Under the pieces are notes generated by a model. The model made no database searches and was not told where the DNA came from. It saw only the letters and a program-made list of their open reading frames with translations. A DNA stretch of 64,000 nucleotides, taken from contig NZ_AP017655.1 in NCBI RefSeq assembly GCF_002355855.1, forward strand, positions 1,736,001-1,800,000, read 5' to 3'. Every line of letters begins with the position of its first letter. Position 1 is the first letter of the stretch. Shown piece after piece: positions 54,305 to 61,192 of this stretch. The position numbers and the translations under genes were made by a program. Source of the DNA: Sphingobium cloacae (GTDB taxonomy: Bacteria > Pseudomonadota > Alphaproteobacteria > Sphingomonadales > Sphingomonadaceae).

Positions 54305-55019
54305 TATGATCGACACGATGCGCGGCCTCGGACTCAAGGGCATGGCGGCGGCGTTCGACGAGGCGGTCACCACCGGCCTCCAGCGCAAGCGCACCACCAT
54401 GGAGATACTGACCGACCTGCTCCGTGCTGAGGCGACCCACCGGGATGCAGCCTCCATCCGCTATCGGATGACGGCTGCGAGGCTGCCCGTGGTGAAGGAC
54501 CTGGAGCGGTTCAGCTTCGAGGGCACACCGATCAATGAGGAGATGATCCGCTCCCTTCACGATGGCTCCTTCCTCCCGCCTCGCCGCAATATCGTGCTGG
54601 TCGGCGGCACGGGGACAGGCAAGACCCACCTCGCCATCGCGATCACCGCCAATGTCGTGCGAAGGGGCGCTCGCGCCCGCTACTTCAACACCGTCGATCT
54701 GGTGACACGCCTCGAAGAGGAGACCCGGATCGGCAAAGGCGGGACCCTGGCGGCGCAGCTGTCGCGGCTCGATCTGATCGTGCTCGACGAGCTTGGATAT
54801 CTGCCGTTCGCACGCTCGGGAGGGCAGTTGCTGTTCCACCTCATCAGCAAGCTTTATGAGCGCACCAGCGTCATCATCACCACCAACCTTGCCTTCGGCG
54901 AGTGGCCTACCGTCTTCGGGGATCCCAAGATGACTACGGCGCTGCTCGACCGCGTCACCCACCACTGCGATATCATCGAGACGGGCAACGACAGCTGGCG
55001 CTTCAAAAACCGCAGCTGA
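54288..55019 (+). CDS. istB: IS21-family helper ATPase IstB
   Basis: About 243 residues, DnaC-like AAA+ ATPase that assists IstA in target capture. Walker [18 protein letters not shown], Walker [15 protein letters not shown], then [51 protein letters not shown]. Its start overlaps the istA 3' end by about 17 bp. Confidence 0.95.
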   Translation: MMQRHDMIDTMRGLGLKGMAAAFDEAVTTGLQRKRTTMEILTDLLRAEATHRDAASIRYRMTAARLPVVKDLERFSFEGTPINEEMIRSLHDGSFLPPRRNIVLVGGTGTGKTHLAIAITANVVRRGARARYFNTVDLVTRLEEETRIGKGGTLAAQLSRLDLIVLDELGYLPFARSGGQLLFHLISKLYERTSVIITTNLAFGEWPTVFGDPKMTTALLDRVTHHCDIIETGNDSWRFKNRS

Positions 55020-55262
55020 CCGCTACCTTCGGCGCCTTCAAAAATCTATCTTGCGCTGCGCGCGCCTCCGGTCGGGCTACGCCCGCCCTCCGCCGCACGC
55101 AGCGCAAGGCCATCTTCAACAAACCAACATCATATCCGAAAAAGGGGGTCCCTCTTCGACGCCGATCGGGGGTCCCTTTTGAACGCCGTTTGACAGGTGT
55201 TGGAAGCCCGGAGGAGGGCATTGCGTGATGTCGAAAGGGCATCACGCCGGTTCGCAAACCTC

Positions 55263-55523
55263 TCAACGGTGAGCCGGTCTCAGGAGTTGCCGATAGCCGG
55301 TGTGTGTCATCCAGCGGGCGCGTTCGAGGTGGCTGTCATGGATGCGGCGGCAGCGTTCGGGTTCACGGGCGGGATCGAGGTCGAACAGCACCCGCACGGC
55401 TTCCTCCCAATGCGCGCCGTCAGCAGCCGCATCCAGCAAGCGCATGTATAGTTTGGCGTGCGACTTGTCGTAATCGGTGAGATCTTGCCCCGATGGCGCT
55501 AGGTCCTGGAATGGTGCGGTCAT
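55263..55523 (-). CDS. DUF2285-like ICE-associated protein
   Basis: 86 residues from MTAPFQDLAPSGQDL (ATG 55523). The pattern LTDYDKSHAKLYMRLLDAAADGAHWEEAVRVLFDLDPAREPERCRRIHDSHLERARWMTHTGYRQLL matches a small helical protein encoded next to XRE regulators in alphaproteobacterial ICEs, where it is usually placed in DUF2285. Thought to be a DNA-binding regulator of element transfer. A hairpin GCGTGATG/CATCACGC (55223-55247) follows, ahead of the IS21 end. Confidence 0.7.
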   Translation of the reverse strand: MTAPFQDLAPSGQDLTDYDKSHAKLYMRLLDAAADGAHWEEAVRVLFDLDPAREPERCRRIHDSHLERARWMTHTGYRQLLRPAHR

Positions 55524-55619
55524 GGTGCAGACTCGGCGAATATGCGGTGCCTGTCTATTATCCATGTTTGATCCGAAATGGAGGCAGTGCGAATGATGAG
55601 GAACCTGGCTGCCCACAGG

Positions 55620-55886
55620 TCAGCGTAAGCCTGTAGATCGGTTCGGCTTGTTTCCGCGATCATCGACCAGCAGCACTCCTTGCCCTCGGTCGGTCGACAG
55701 GAAGACGATGCCGGCAGCTTCCAAGGCCCTGCGTGCCTGATCGCGCGTCGTCTCGTACACATCGAGCCCGCTTTCGGATTCGAGGCGCTTGAGCGCGGTC
55801 AGCGATAGGCGGGCCTTGTCAGCGAGCGTCTCCTGTGTCCAACCCAGCAACGCGCGTGCGGCCCGTGATTGTCGGGCGGTGATCAT
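55620..55886 (-). CDS. XRE-family helix-turn-helix regulator
   Basis: 88 residues: MITARQSRAARALLGWTQETLADKARLSLTALKRLESESGLDVYETTRDQARRALEAAGIVFLSTDRGQGVLLVDDRG. This is the short XRE/Cro type with a C-terminal strand pair, typical as an ICE repressor. It precedes the DUF2285-like gene on the same strand with a 96-bp gap. Confidence 0.88.
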   Translation of the reverse strand: MITARQSRAARALLGWTQETLADKARLSLTALKRLESESGLDVYETTRDQARRALEAAGIVFLSTDRGQGVLLVDDRGNKPNRSTGLR

Positions 55887-56193
55887 GCATGATCACCTCC
55901 CATCGCAACCGGCGCGCGCTCCAGAACTACGGCTATTTTAGTCGTATTGGCCCGTTTCTGCCAGCTCAAAGAGGTTGCCGAAGGGCCGTGTCGTGCTGGC
56001 GCCGATTTGCTGTTTCGGTCAATCGAGGCGTTGTCGTCAGTGAAACGAAGGTTCTGCGGGCTGGCTTTTGCAGTAAAGCTGGAAGAGTGCGCCTTCGGTG
56101 TGACCCAACTATTTGGGGCACGCGTCTGCGATCGGGTGCGATTTGAGCAGGAAGGCGGCCCCGACCTTTCGGCCGGGGCCTCGTGAAGCCGCC
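55887..56193. other. Promoter region of the XRE gene, no gene seen
   Basis: 307 bp between two same-strand genes. Open frames here do not resemble proteins. It contains AT-rich segments (CTACGGCTATTTTAGTCGTATTGG, read on the plus strand) compatible with a regulator promoter. Confidence 0.4.
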
Positions 56194-56520
56194 TCAGTCT
56201 GCGCGGCGGCCGTTGGGGCGGGACCAGATCAGCGAGTAACCTTCGCCGTCTTCGTCATCGAAGAGGTTGGCGTAGATCGGAGCGTTGAAGCTCGGATCGT
56301 CGAGCTTGAGGCCCAGATAGTCGCGGCCCTCGTTGGAGCGCTTGGACCAGGCGGCGCCGATCTCGGCGCGGCCGACCAGGACCCGGTGGCTGGGGGCGTT
56401 CTCGCCGCTGGCGCGCAGGTCGGGGACGATGCGCACGCCCTTGGCCTGGACGCTGAGGGTGACGATTTCGCCGCCGAATTCGTTCGAGCCGGTCTTCTTG
56501 AAGGTGCCGATGGTCGCCAT
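56194..56520 (-). CDS. DUF736 family protein
   Basis: 108 residues: MATIGTFKKTGSNEFGGEIVTLSVQAKGVRIVPD, NAPSHRVLVGRAEIGAAWSKRSNEGRDYLGLKLDDPSFNAPIYANLFDDEDGEGYSLIWSRPN. DUF736 is a beta-rich protein found almost only on plasmids and ICEs, related in look to single-strand DNA-binding or accessory transfer proteins; its function is not known. GGAGA lies 8 bp before ATG 56520. Its upstream region resembles that of the DUF2493 gene. Confidence 0.93.
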   Translation of the reverse strand: MATIGTFKKTGSNEFGGEIVTLSVQAKGVRIVPDLRASGENAPSHRVLVGRAEIGAAWSKRSNEGRDYLGLKLDDPSFNAPIYANLFDDEDGEGYSLIWSRPNGRRAD

Positions 56521-57092
56521 TGTAAGTCTCCGTTTTCCGTTTCGAGCCCGCACCATTGCGGCCTCGATGGCGATCGACCGGACGGAGGCGAGCGACGACA
56601 CATCGCTTGCGACCGCAGCAAAGCGGAGGATGGCGCAGGCGCGACTTTGTTGTTTCGCGAGGAATGACGGCGCAGCCGGCAGGGGAAGAAAGTCGGGGCC
56701 AGCCGTTGTGGCTTAGGCGCTCGAGGCAAAGCCGTCCTTCGGCCAGATCAGGCCATTGAAGAGGCTGTTTTGGTGCGGGTGCTGGACGGATCGACGGCGG
56801 AGACGGCGGCGACCTTCGCATTCGCCCGGGAAGTCCGATCGGCGATCACAGGCGTAGACCTCCCTCGAACAGACCTGCGCTGCGCATTTCGCCATTCCGC
56901 CAGCTCTGACGGAACGCCTCGACGCTGAGGATCTGCCGGCCACGACGTCGTTGCCGCGCCGATGCGCTCCATCGTTCCGTGACAGGTGGGCGCAGCCGAT
57001 CCTTCGCGATGCCGCTTCCCCATCGGGCGACCAGATGGCGTGGGGGACAAAGGCATGTGCCGCTGGATCCCGCCGCGATGGGCGCTGCGGGT
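56521..57092. other. Intergenic stretch without a convincing gene
   Basis: 572 bp. The first 200 bp next to DUF736 share GGATGGCG-AGGC...TTTG-TTTCGCGA with the region upstream of the DUF2493 gene, so it looks like a repeated ICE leader. The rest contains a minus-strand frame (about 56748-57056) of unlikely composition. Nothing called. Confidence 0.5.
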
Positions 57093-57533
57093 TTAGGCGT
57101 GGGACACATGCTCGGCAGATGGGCCGGAGGCCGCCATTCCAGTGATGCGCACGAAGGCGACGATGCCGACCGCGATCGCTCCGATGACCGAGAACACGGT
57201 CTGCCATGTCTCCGACGGCATGGTGTGCTTCACGATGCCATGGGTGGCATGGAACCCGGCGACGACGGCCGGGGCGACGAAGGCTGCGGCGATGAGCAGG
57301 CGTGCCCAGGTCGGACGGACGGTGGCGAGCAGGAATTGGCCGATGCCGAAGGTCAGGCCGGCGGCGACAAAGCCGACGACAATCGCGCCGAGCCAGCCCG
57401 CGCCGGTGCCGTAGGCCCATGTGCCGGCAGACACGCCCGCGAAGAACGGAAGAGCGAACACCGCAAGCGTGAAAAGGAGCCAGCAGAGGAAGCCGATGGC
57501 GGCGATGCTGAGGAGAATGCCGATGAAGATCAT
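57093..57533 (-). CDS. Hypothetical multi-pass membrane protein
   Basis: 146 residues from ATG 57533 (MIFIGILLSIAAIGFLCWLLFTLAVFALPFFAGV); a TTG six codons earlier is possible. Four hydrophobic segments: about 2-32, 45-67, 79-97 and 110-130. Gly-rich TM2 (GAGWLGAIVVGFVAAGLTFGIGQFLL). No known family recognised. Similar small membrane proteins sit near DUF736 in alphaproteobacterial ICEs, so it is probably element-encoded. Confidence 0.7.
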   Translation of the reverse strand: MIFIGILLSIAAIGFLCWLLFTLAVFALPFFAGVSAGTWAYGTGAGWLGAIVVGFVAAGLTFGIGQFLLATVRPTWARLLIAAAFVAPAVVAGFHATHGIVKHTMPSETWQTVFSVIGAIAVGIVAFVRITGMAASGPSAEHVSHA

Positions 57534-57670
57534 GGTGGTGTCTTTCGTCAAATGTCAGACGGACGCGCCACCACCACCACCACCACGGCGCACGTGCGAG
57601 ATTAGCAGAATTCGAGCCACGGGGGGAGCAGAAGCGTGAAGCGTCCGCCGACTGCGCGACCCGGTTCGCC

Positions 57671-57838
57671 TCAGGAGGCGAAGGGGTCAATTTCGCCGAC
57701 GATGGCGTTTTCATCGCCATCATATTCCGACGCCGGGGTGACGGAGAGCGTGCCGTCTCCGGCGCGATAGATGACGATGGCTGCCATCAGGGTTGTAGCG
57801 AGGCTGAAGGCGAAGGCGTGAGCGGTTTGGAAGGGCAT
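57671..57838 (-). CDS. Small single-pass membrane protein
   Basis: 55 residues from ATG 57838, selected for AGGAG 8 bp upstream. MPFQTAHAFAFSLATTLMAAIVIYRAG forms one membrane helix; the rest is a short acidic tail (SEYDGDENAIVGEIDPFAS). No family known. The clean ribosome site and typical membrane-protein layout support it as a real gene. Confidence 0.6.
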   Translation of the reverse strand: MPFQTAHAFAFSLATTLMAAIVIYRAGDGTLSVTPASEYDGDENAIVGEIDPFAS

Positions 57839-58119
57839 CGACCTGGCTCCTGTTTGAGCGGAGGTCCATCCCCCGCTGACAGGCGCCCGAAGAGTTCGGC
57901 CGGTGGCCGCAATCACCGTGCAGGCGAAGCCGGAGCGGCGGCACGCTATGCGTAGTCCGACCCTTTACGGGTTGATGGCGTCAGGCCATCGGCTGAACCC
58001 AAGGATCAGCGTCTTGAAGCGGGGGTGGTCGTCCGATCAGGAGACCGGGTTGTCTGCATGCAGCGAGGACTGTTGCTGCCGGCTCGGCTGACCTCACCTG
58101 CGCTGCCGGTGGCCGGATG

Positions 58120-58542
58120 TCAGCGCCCGGCCTTCCAGGGATCGATGACCGTGACATTCGCGGCCTCGAATGCGCTGTTGTCGCGCGTGGCGACGGCAAA
58201 ACCCTTGGCGGCTGCGATCGCCGCGATGTAGCCGTCGGGAGTAGGGAAGCCTTTGCCGGCCGCCCGGGCTTTGACGGCGAGATCCGCATAGCGGCGCGCA
58301 GCATCGACATCGAACGGGAGGATGCGGTCTGCGAACAGTTCCATCACCCCATCCAGGGCTTCGGTGAGACGCTCCTTGCGCTTGCCCTCGGGGAGCGCGC
58401 CGATGCCGAACATCAGCTCGGCGATGGTGACGCTGGAGAGAAAGAGCGTTTCCGCTACCTGCTCGTCGAGCCATGCGCGCACGGCCTCGTCGGGAGCGGG
58501 CTTCATCACCTCCGATACGACATTGGTATCGAGGAGGATCAT
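58120..58542 (-). CDS. fitB: PIN-domain ribonuclease toxin (FitB/VapC)
   Basis: 140 residues. Acidic PIN residues: Asp5 in MILLDTNVVSEVMK, Glu in TIAELMFGIGALPEGKR, and Asp residues in GFPTPDGYIAAIAAAKGFAVATRDNSAFE. Mg-dependent RNase, held inactive by the FitA-type antitoxin whose gene overlaps it by 4 bp (ATGA). Probably stabilises the island against loss. Confidence 0.95.
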   Translation of the reverse strand: MILLDTNVVSEVMKPAPDEAVRAWLDEQVAETLFLSSVTIAELMFGIGALPEGKRKERLTEALDGVMELFADRILPFDVDAARRYADLAVKARAAGKGFPTPDGYIAAIAAAKGFAVATRDNSAFEAANVTVIDPWKAGR

Positions 58543-58793
58543 TCGAAGCTCATCGGCTTGGCGGGCGCCATGTCACGAGCCGGGTCGAGGGCCTCGACAT
58601 CCTCATTGGTCAAGCCGAGGCGGCGGCTGCGTTCCGCGAGCGCCGTGCCGAGCCGGAGGCGCGTATCGGGACGAACAGCCATTTCGAGGATGTCGCGCAT
58701 TTCCGCTTCGGCGCTGCGGCCGTGCTGCGCCGCCCGCACCTTGAGGGCGCGGTGCGTCGCGTCGGACAGATTCCTGATCGTAACTGCGGGCAT
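58539..58793 (-). CDS. fitA: FitA-type ribbon-helix-helix antitoxin
   Basis: 84 residues: MPAVTIRNLSDATHRALKVRAAQHGRSAEAEMRDILEMAV is the ribbon-helix-helix DNA-binding part; the C-terminal half (LTNEDVEALDPARDMAPAKPMSFE) wraps the toxin. GGAGG lies 8 bp before the ATG. An 8-bp inverted repeat stands upstream as the autoregulatory site. Confidence 0.94.
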   Translation of the reverse strand: MPAVTIRNLSDATHRALKVRAAQHGRSAEAEMRDILEMAVRPDTRLRLGTALAERSRRLGLTNEDVEALDPARDMAPAKPMSFE

Positions 58794-58822
58794 GATAGCG
58801 CCTCCTGCAAGTTTGACAGCGA

Positions 58823-58850
58823 TGATAGCATCATATGAGAATTGCTATCA
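58823..58850 (-). promoter_or_regulatory. FitAB operator
   Basis: TGATAGCA and TGCTATCA, a perfect 8-bp inverted repeat with a 12-bp spacer, centred about 45 bp upstream of the antitoxin start. The spacing matches two ribbon-helix-helix dimers of a FitAB complex. Confidence 0.75.
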
Positions 58851-58879
58851 TTTTTCAAGGCAGCTGGTCCTGGCGGCGC

Positions 58880-59806
58880 TCACGCGCCGCCCGAGCCGAA
58901 GCGATAGACCGGGATGCCCATCTTGCGGGCCTTATCGGCCAGGTTGTCCTGAATGCCCGTGCCGGGGAAGATCACGACCCCGATCGGCACGACGCTGAGC
59001 ATCTGGTCGTTGCGTTTGAAAGGTGCCGCCTTGGCGTGCCTGGTCCAGTCGGGCTTGAAGGCGACCTGCGGCACCTTGCGGCTATCGGCCCAGCGCGAAG
59101 CGATCTTTTCGGCGCCTTTCGGCGAGCCGCCGTGCAACAGCACCATGTCCGGGTGCTTGGCATGGATCTGATCGAGCTTGGCCCAGATATGCTTATGGTC
59201 GGCGGTGTCGCCACCCGAGAAGGCGATCTTCGGCCCGGCTGGCACGAGCACCTCGCTATCTGCGCGCCTCCTGGCGGCGAGGAAATCGCGGCTGTCGATC
59301 AGCGACGCGGTGAGGTGGCGATGGTTGACCCGCGATCCGGTGCGTTGCGACCAGGGTGAGCCGGTGGCGACGCGATAGCGCTCGGCGGCAGCCTCGCGGA
59401 AGGTTTCCATGCCGTCGCGGCGGTCGATCAGGTTCATGCCGATGTCGATGAGGCGCTCGAGCTGGAGGGATTTCACCTCGGAGCCGTCCTGTTCGCGCTG
59501 AAGCTGCTTTTGCGCTTGCTCGTTGTCGTCGAGCTTCTGTTCGATCCGGTCCACCGCGCGGTGGAAGATGTTGACGGTCGACCAGAGCAGATCGGGGAGA
59601 TCGAAATCGAGGCTCGTGTCCGTGATCGTGGCGACGAGGGCGTCGAATATGTCGGCGACGGCGCCTTCGATGGTGCGGTCTTCCGGTGGCGGGCGTTGGT
59701 CGAGTTCGTCTTCGGAAGGACGATAGCCGTGGAGTTGCAAGTCCTGGATCAGCTGGTCGGTCGGGGATGATTCGTGGTGCGGTTCGTAGTCGTCGTGCTC
59801 GCTCAT
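58880..59806 (-). CDS. DUF2493 (YspA/SLOG-family) protein
   Basis: 308 residues from ATG 59806 with GGAG 7 bp upstream. The long N-terminal part (1-175) is acidic and helical (QDLQLHGYRPSEDELDQRPPPEDRTIEGAVADIFDALVATI, then a coiled coil near 95-115). The C-terminal DUF2493 Rossmann-like domain (about 190-308) has KIAFSGGDTADHKHIWAKLDQIHAKHPDMVLLHGGSPKGAEKIASRWADSRKVPQVAFKPDW and GIPVYRFGSGGA. SLOG domains bind nucleotides or ligands; its role on ICEs is unknown. Confidence 0.9.
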   Translation of the reverse strand: MSEHDDYEPHHESSPTDQLIQDLQLHGYRPSEDELDQRPPPEDRTIEGAVADIFDALVATITDTSLDFDLPDLLWSTVNIFHRAVDRIEQKLDDNEQAQKQLQREQDGSEVKSLQLERLIDIGMNLIDRRDGMETFREAAAERYRVATGSPWSQRTGSRVNHRHLTASLIDSRDFLAARRRADSEVLVPAGPKIAFSGGDTADHKHIWAKLDQIHAKHPDMVLLHGGSPKGAEKIASRWADSRKVPQVAFKPDWTRHAKAAPFKRNDQMLSVVPIGVVIFPGTGIQDNLADKARKMGIPVYRFGSGGA

Positions 59807-60154
59807 GGAATGCTCCGTCGGATTGGACCGCGACCGTCGCGGCCTTCATGGCGACGAAGCCGTCGGGCGGGACAGACCTGCACCCGGAGCGCAGCGAAGG
59901 GCCGAAGCGTCAGCGTAGGATGGCGAAGGCAGGCGATTTTGTTTCGCGATGGAAAGGCGCGGGTTCGGGGTCCCCAGGCGGCTTGCCGCATGGGGTGGGC
60001 CTGGGCCGCCGGAAAATCGTCGGCCGCAGCCATTGCCTTGTCCGGCCCGGCTGACGGCCGATCGCCCTCTCGAAGGCCGAGGCGCGGTCCTCTTTCCGTC
60101 GCTGCGCATCCACTCGGACATGACCGCTGCGCGCAGCCCTTCAGCCCTTTCCGG
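59807..60154. other. Leader/intergenic region upstream of DUF2493
   Basis: 348 bp without a supported gene. Contains GGATGGCGAAGGCAGGCGA then TTTTGTTTCGCGATGG, echoed upstream of DUF736. It probably carries the promoter and leader of the DUF2493 gene. Confidence 0.5.
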
Positions 60155-61192
60155 CTACGCTGCCCGGGTAATGAAGCGGGCAACGTCCTCCGGTGCGAGT
60201 TGCACCCGGATACCAGCGCGGAGCGCATCAATGCCGAGACGCTGGAGATCCTCGTTGAAGTCCCCGAGCGCCGGCGACAATGGAATGGCCTCGATGCCCT
60301 CGGCGTTCGTGCGTTCGATCAGCACGTCGCGCGCGCCGTCACCGGCTGGATCGTCATCGCGGACGATATAGAGCCGCCGCAGAGTCGATGGGAACAGGAT
60401 GGCCGCCAGATGCGCCGCCGAGAGCGCCGGGGCCATGGCCATTTCGGGCAAGACCTGCCGGAGCGACAGCATGGTCTCGATACCTTCGCCTGCCGCCATC
60501 ACGCTGCCGGGCACACCGAGGCGGACGGCCGCCCCAAGCAGATCGCCCATTGCCTTGCGCGGAGTGTCGATCGGCGCCTTGTCCGAGCCGTCGGGCGCGA
60601 GCCAGGTGCGGTGTGCGCCGGTGATCTTGCCATTGAGGTCGGTCACGGCGGCGACCATGGCGGGCCAGGTCTCGGTCGGGCCATCGTCGGGTCTGTAATA
60701 GCAGCGCGGATGGAAGCGCAGGCTGCCGGTTCCGTGCAGAAGCGTAATGCCGCGTCGGCGCAGATACGTCTCCACGACAGTGCCTGCGATCGGCTGCGAC
60801 ATCGCGAACAGTCGCCGTGCGGCCTCGGCCGATCCCGAAGGAGCCGGGGCAACGCCGCGCCTTGGCGCCGCGGGTTCCGGTTCGGGGTGCGGCAGGCTGA
60901 GAAAGCTGCGGGCCTCATCGGTGACATCGGGAAAGTCGGTGAGGCCGAGCGATTCACGGATGAGGTCGAGAAGATCGCCATGTTCGCCGGTGGCGGCGTC
61001 GGTCCATTTGCCCGCGCGGCCCTTGGGGCTGTCCTTCAGCCGGACGAACATCGAGCGGCCCTTGGTGTTGCGGACATCGCCAACCTGCCAATAGTTGCCT
61101 TGGCGCTGCCCATTCGAAAGATAGTGGCGGCAAACCGCCTCGGCCTGCCGGCCGAGACGGTGCGCCAGATCGGAAGCGTCCTGCCGTGCCAT
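60155..61192 (-). CDS. Toprim-domain primase-like protein of the ICE
   Basis: 345 residues from ATG 61192, overlapping the previous stop by ATGA. N-terminal part (RQAEAVCRHYLSNGQRQGNYWQVGDVRNTKGRSMFVRL) is a DUF7146-like, primase-associated zinc-free module. The C-terminal Toprim domain shows VMAAGEGIETMLSLRQVLP (Glu) and RLYIVRDDDPAGDGARDVL (DxD). Such proteins accompany strawberry-notch helicases in ICE replication modules. A primase role is inferred. Confidence 0.87.
   Translation of the reverse strand: MARQDASDLAHRLGRQAEAVCRHYLSNGQRQGNYWQVGDVRNTKGRSMFVRLKDSPKGRAGKWTDAATGEHGDLLDLIRESLGLTDFPDVTDEARSFLSLPHPEPEPAAPRRGVAPAPSGSAEAARRLFAMSQPIAGTVVETYLRRRGITLLHGTGSLRFHPRCYYRPDDGPTETWPAMVAAVTDLNGKITGAHRTWLAPDGSDKAPIDTPRKAMGDLLGAAVRLGVPGSVMAAGEGIETMLSLRQVLPEMAMAPALSAAHLAAILFPSTLRRLYIVRDDDPAGDGARDVLIERTNAEGIEAIPLSPALGDFNEDLQRLGIDALRAGIRVQLAPEDVARFITRAA

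Larger units (their letters stand above)
52676..55195 (+). mobile_element. IS21-family insertion sequence
   Basis: About 2.5 kb with istA and istB overlapping. The ends carry repeated motifs of the type GCGTnCAAAAnGGACCCC: at the left GATCAGCGTGCAATAGGCACCCCC and GATCGGCGTGCAAAAAGGACCCC; at the right (complement) AACGGCGTTCAAAAGGGACCCCC and GATCGGCGTCGAAGAGGGACCCCC. Multiple terminal repeats are typical of IS21. Exact borders are uncertain by several bases and no target duplication was identified. Confidence 0.85.

Noticed and set aside
57556..57585. CCACCACCACCACCACCAC repeat as a microsatellite-regulated gene start
   Set aside because: It lies outside any supported coding frame and no promoter spacing effect can be argued.
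56713..57723. 336-codon minus-strand frame covering the membrane protein gene
   Set aside because: Arg/His-rich shadow of the real membrane protein frame at 57093-57533.
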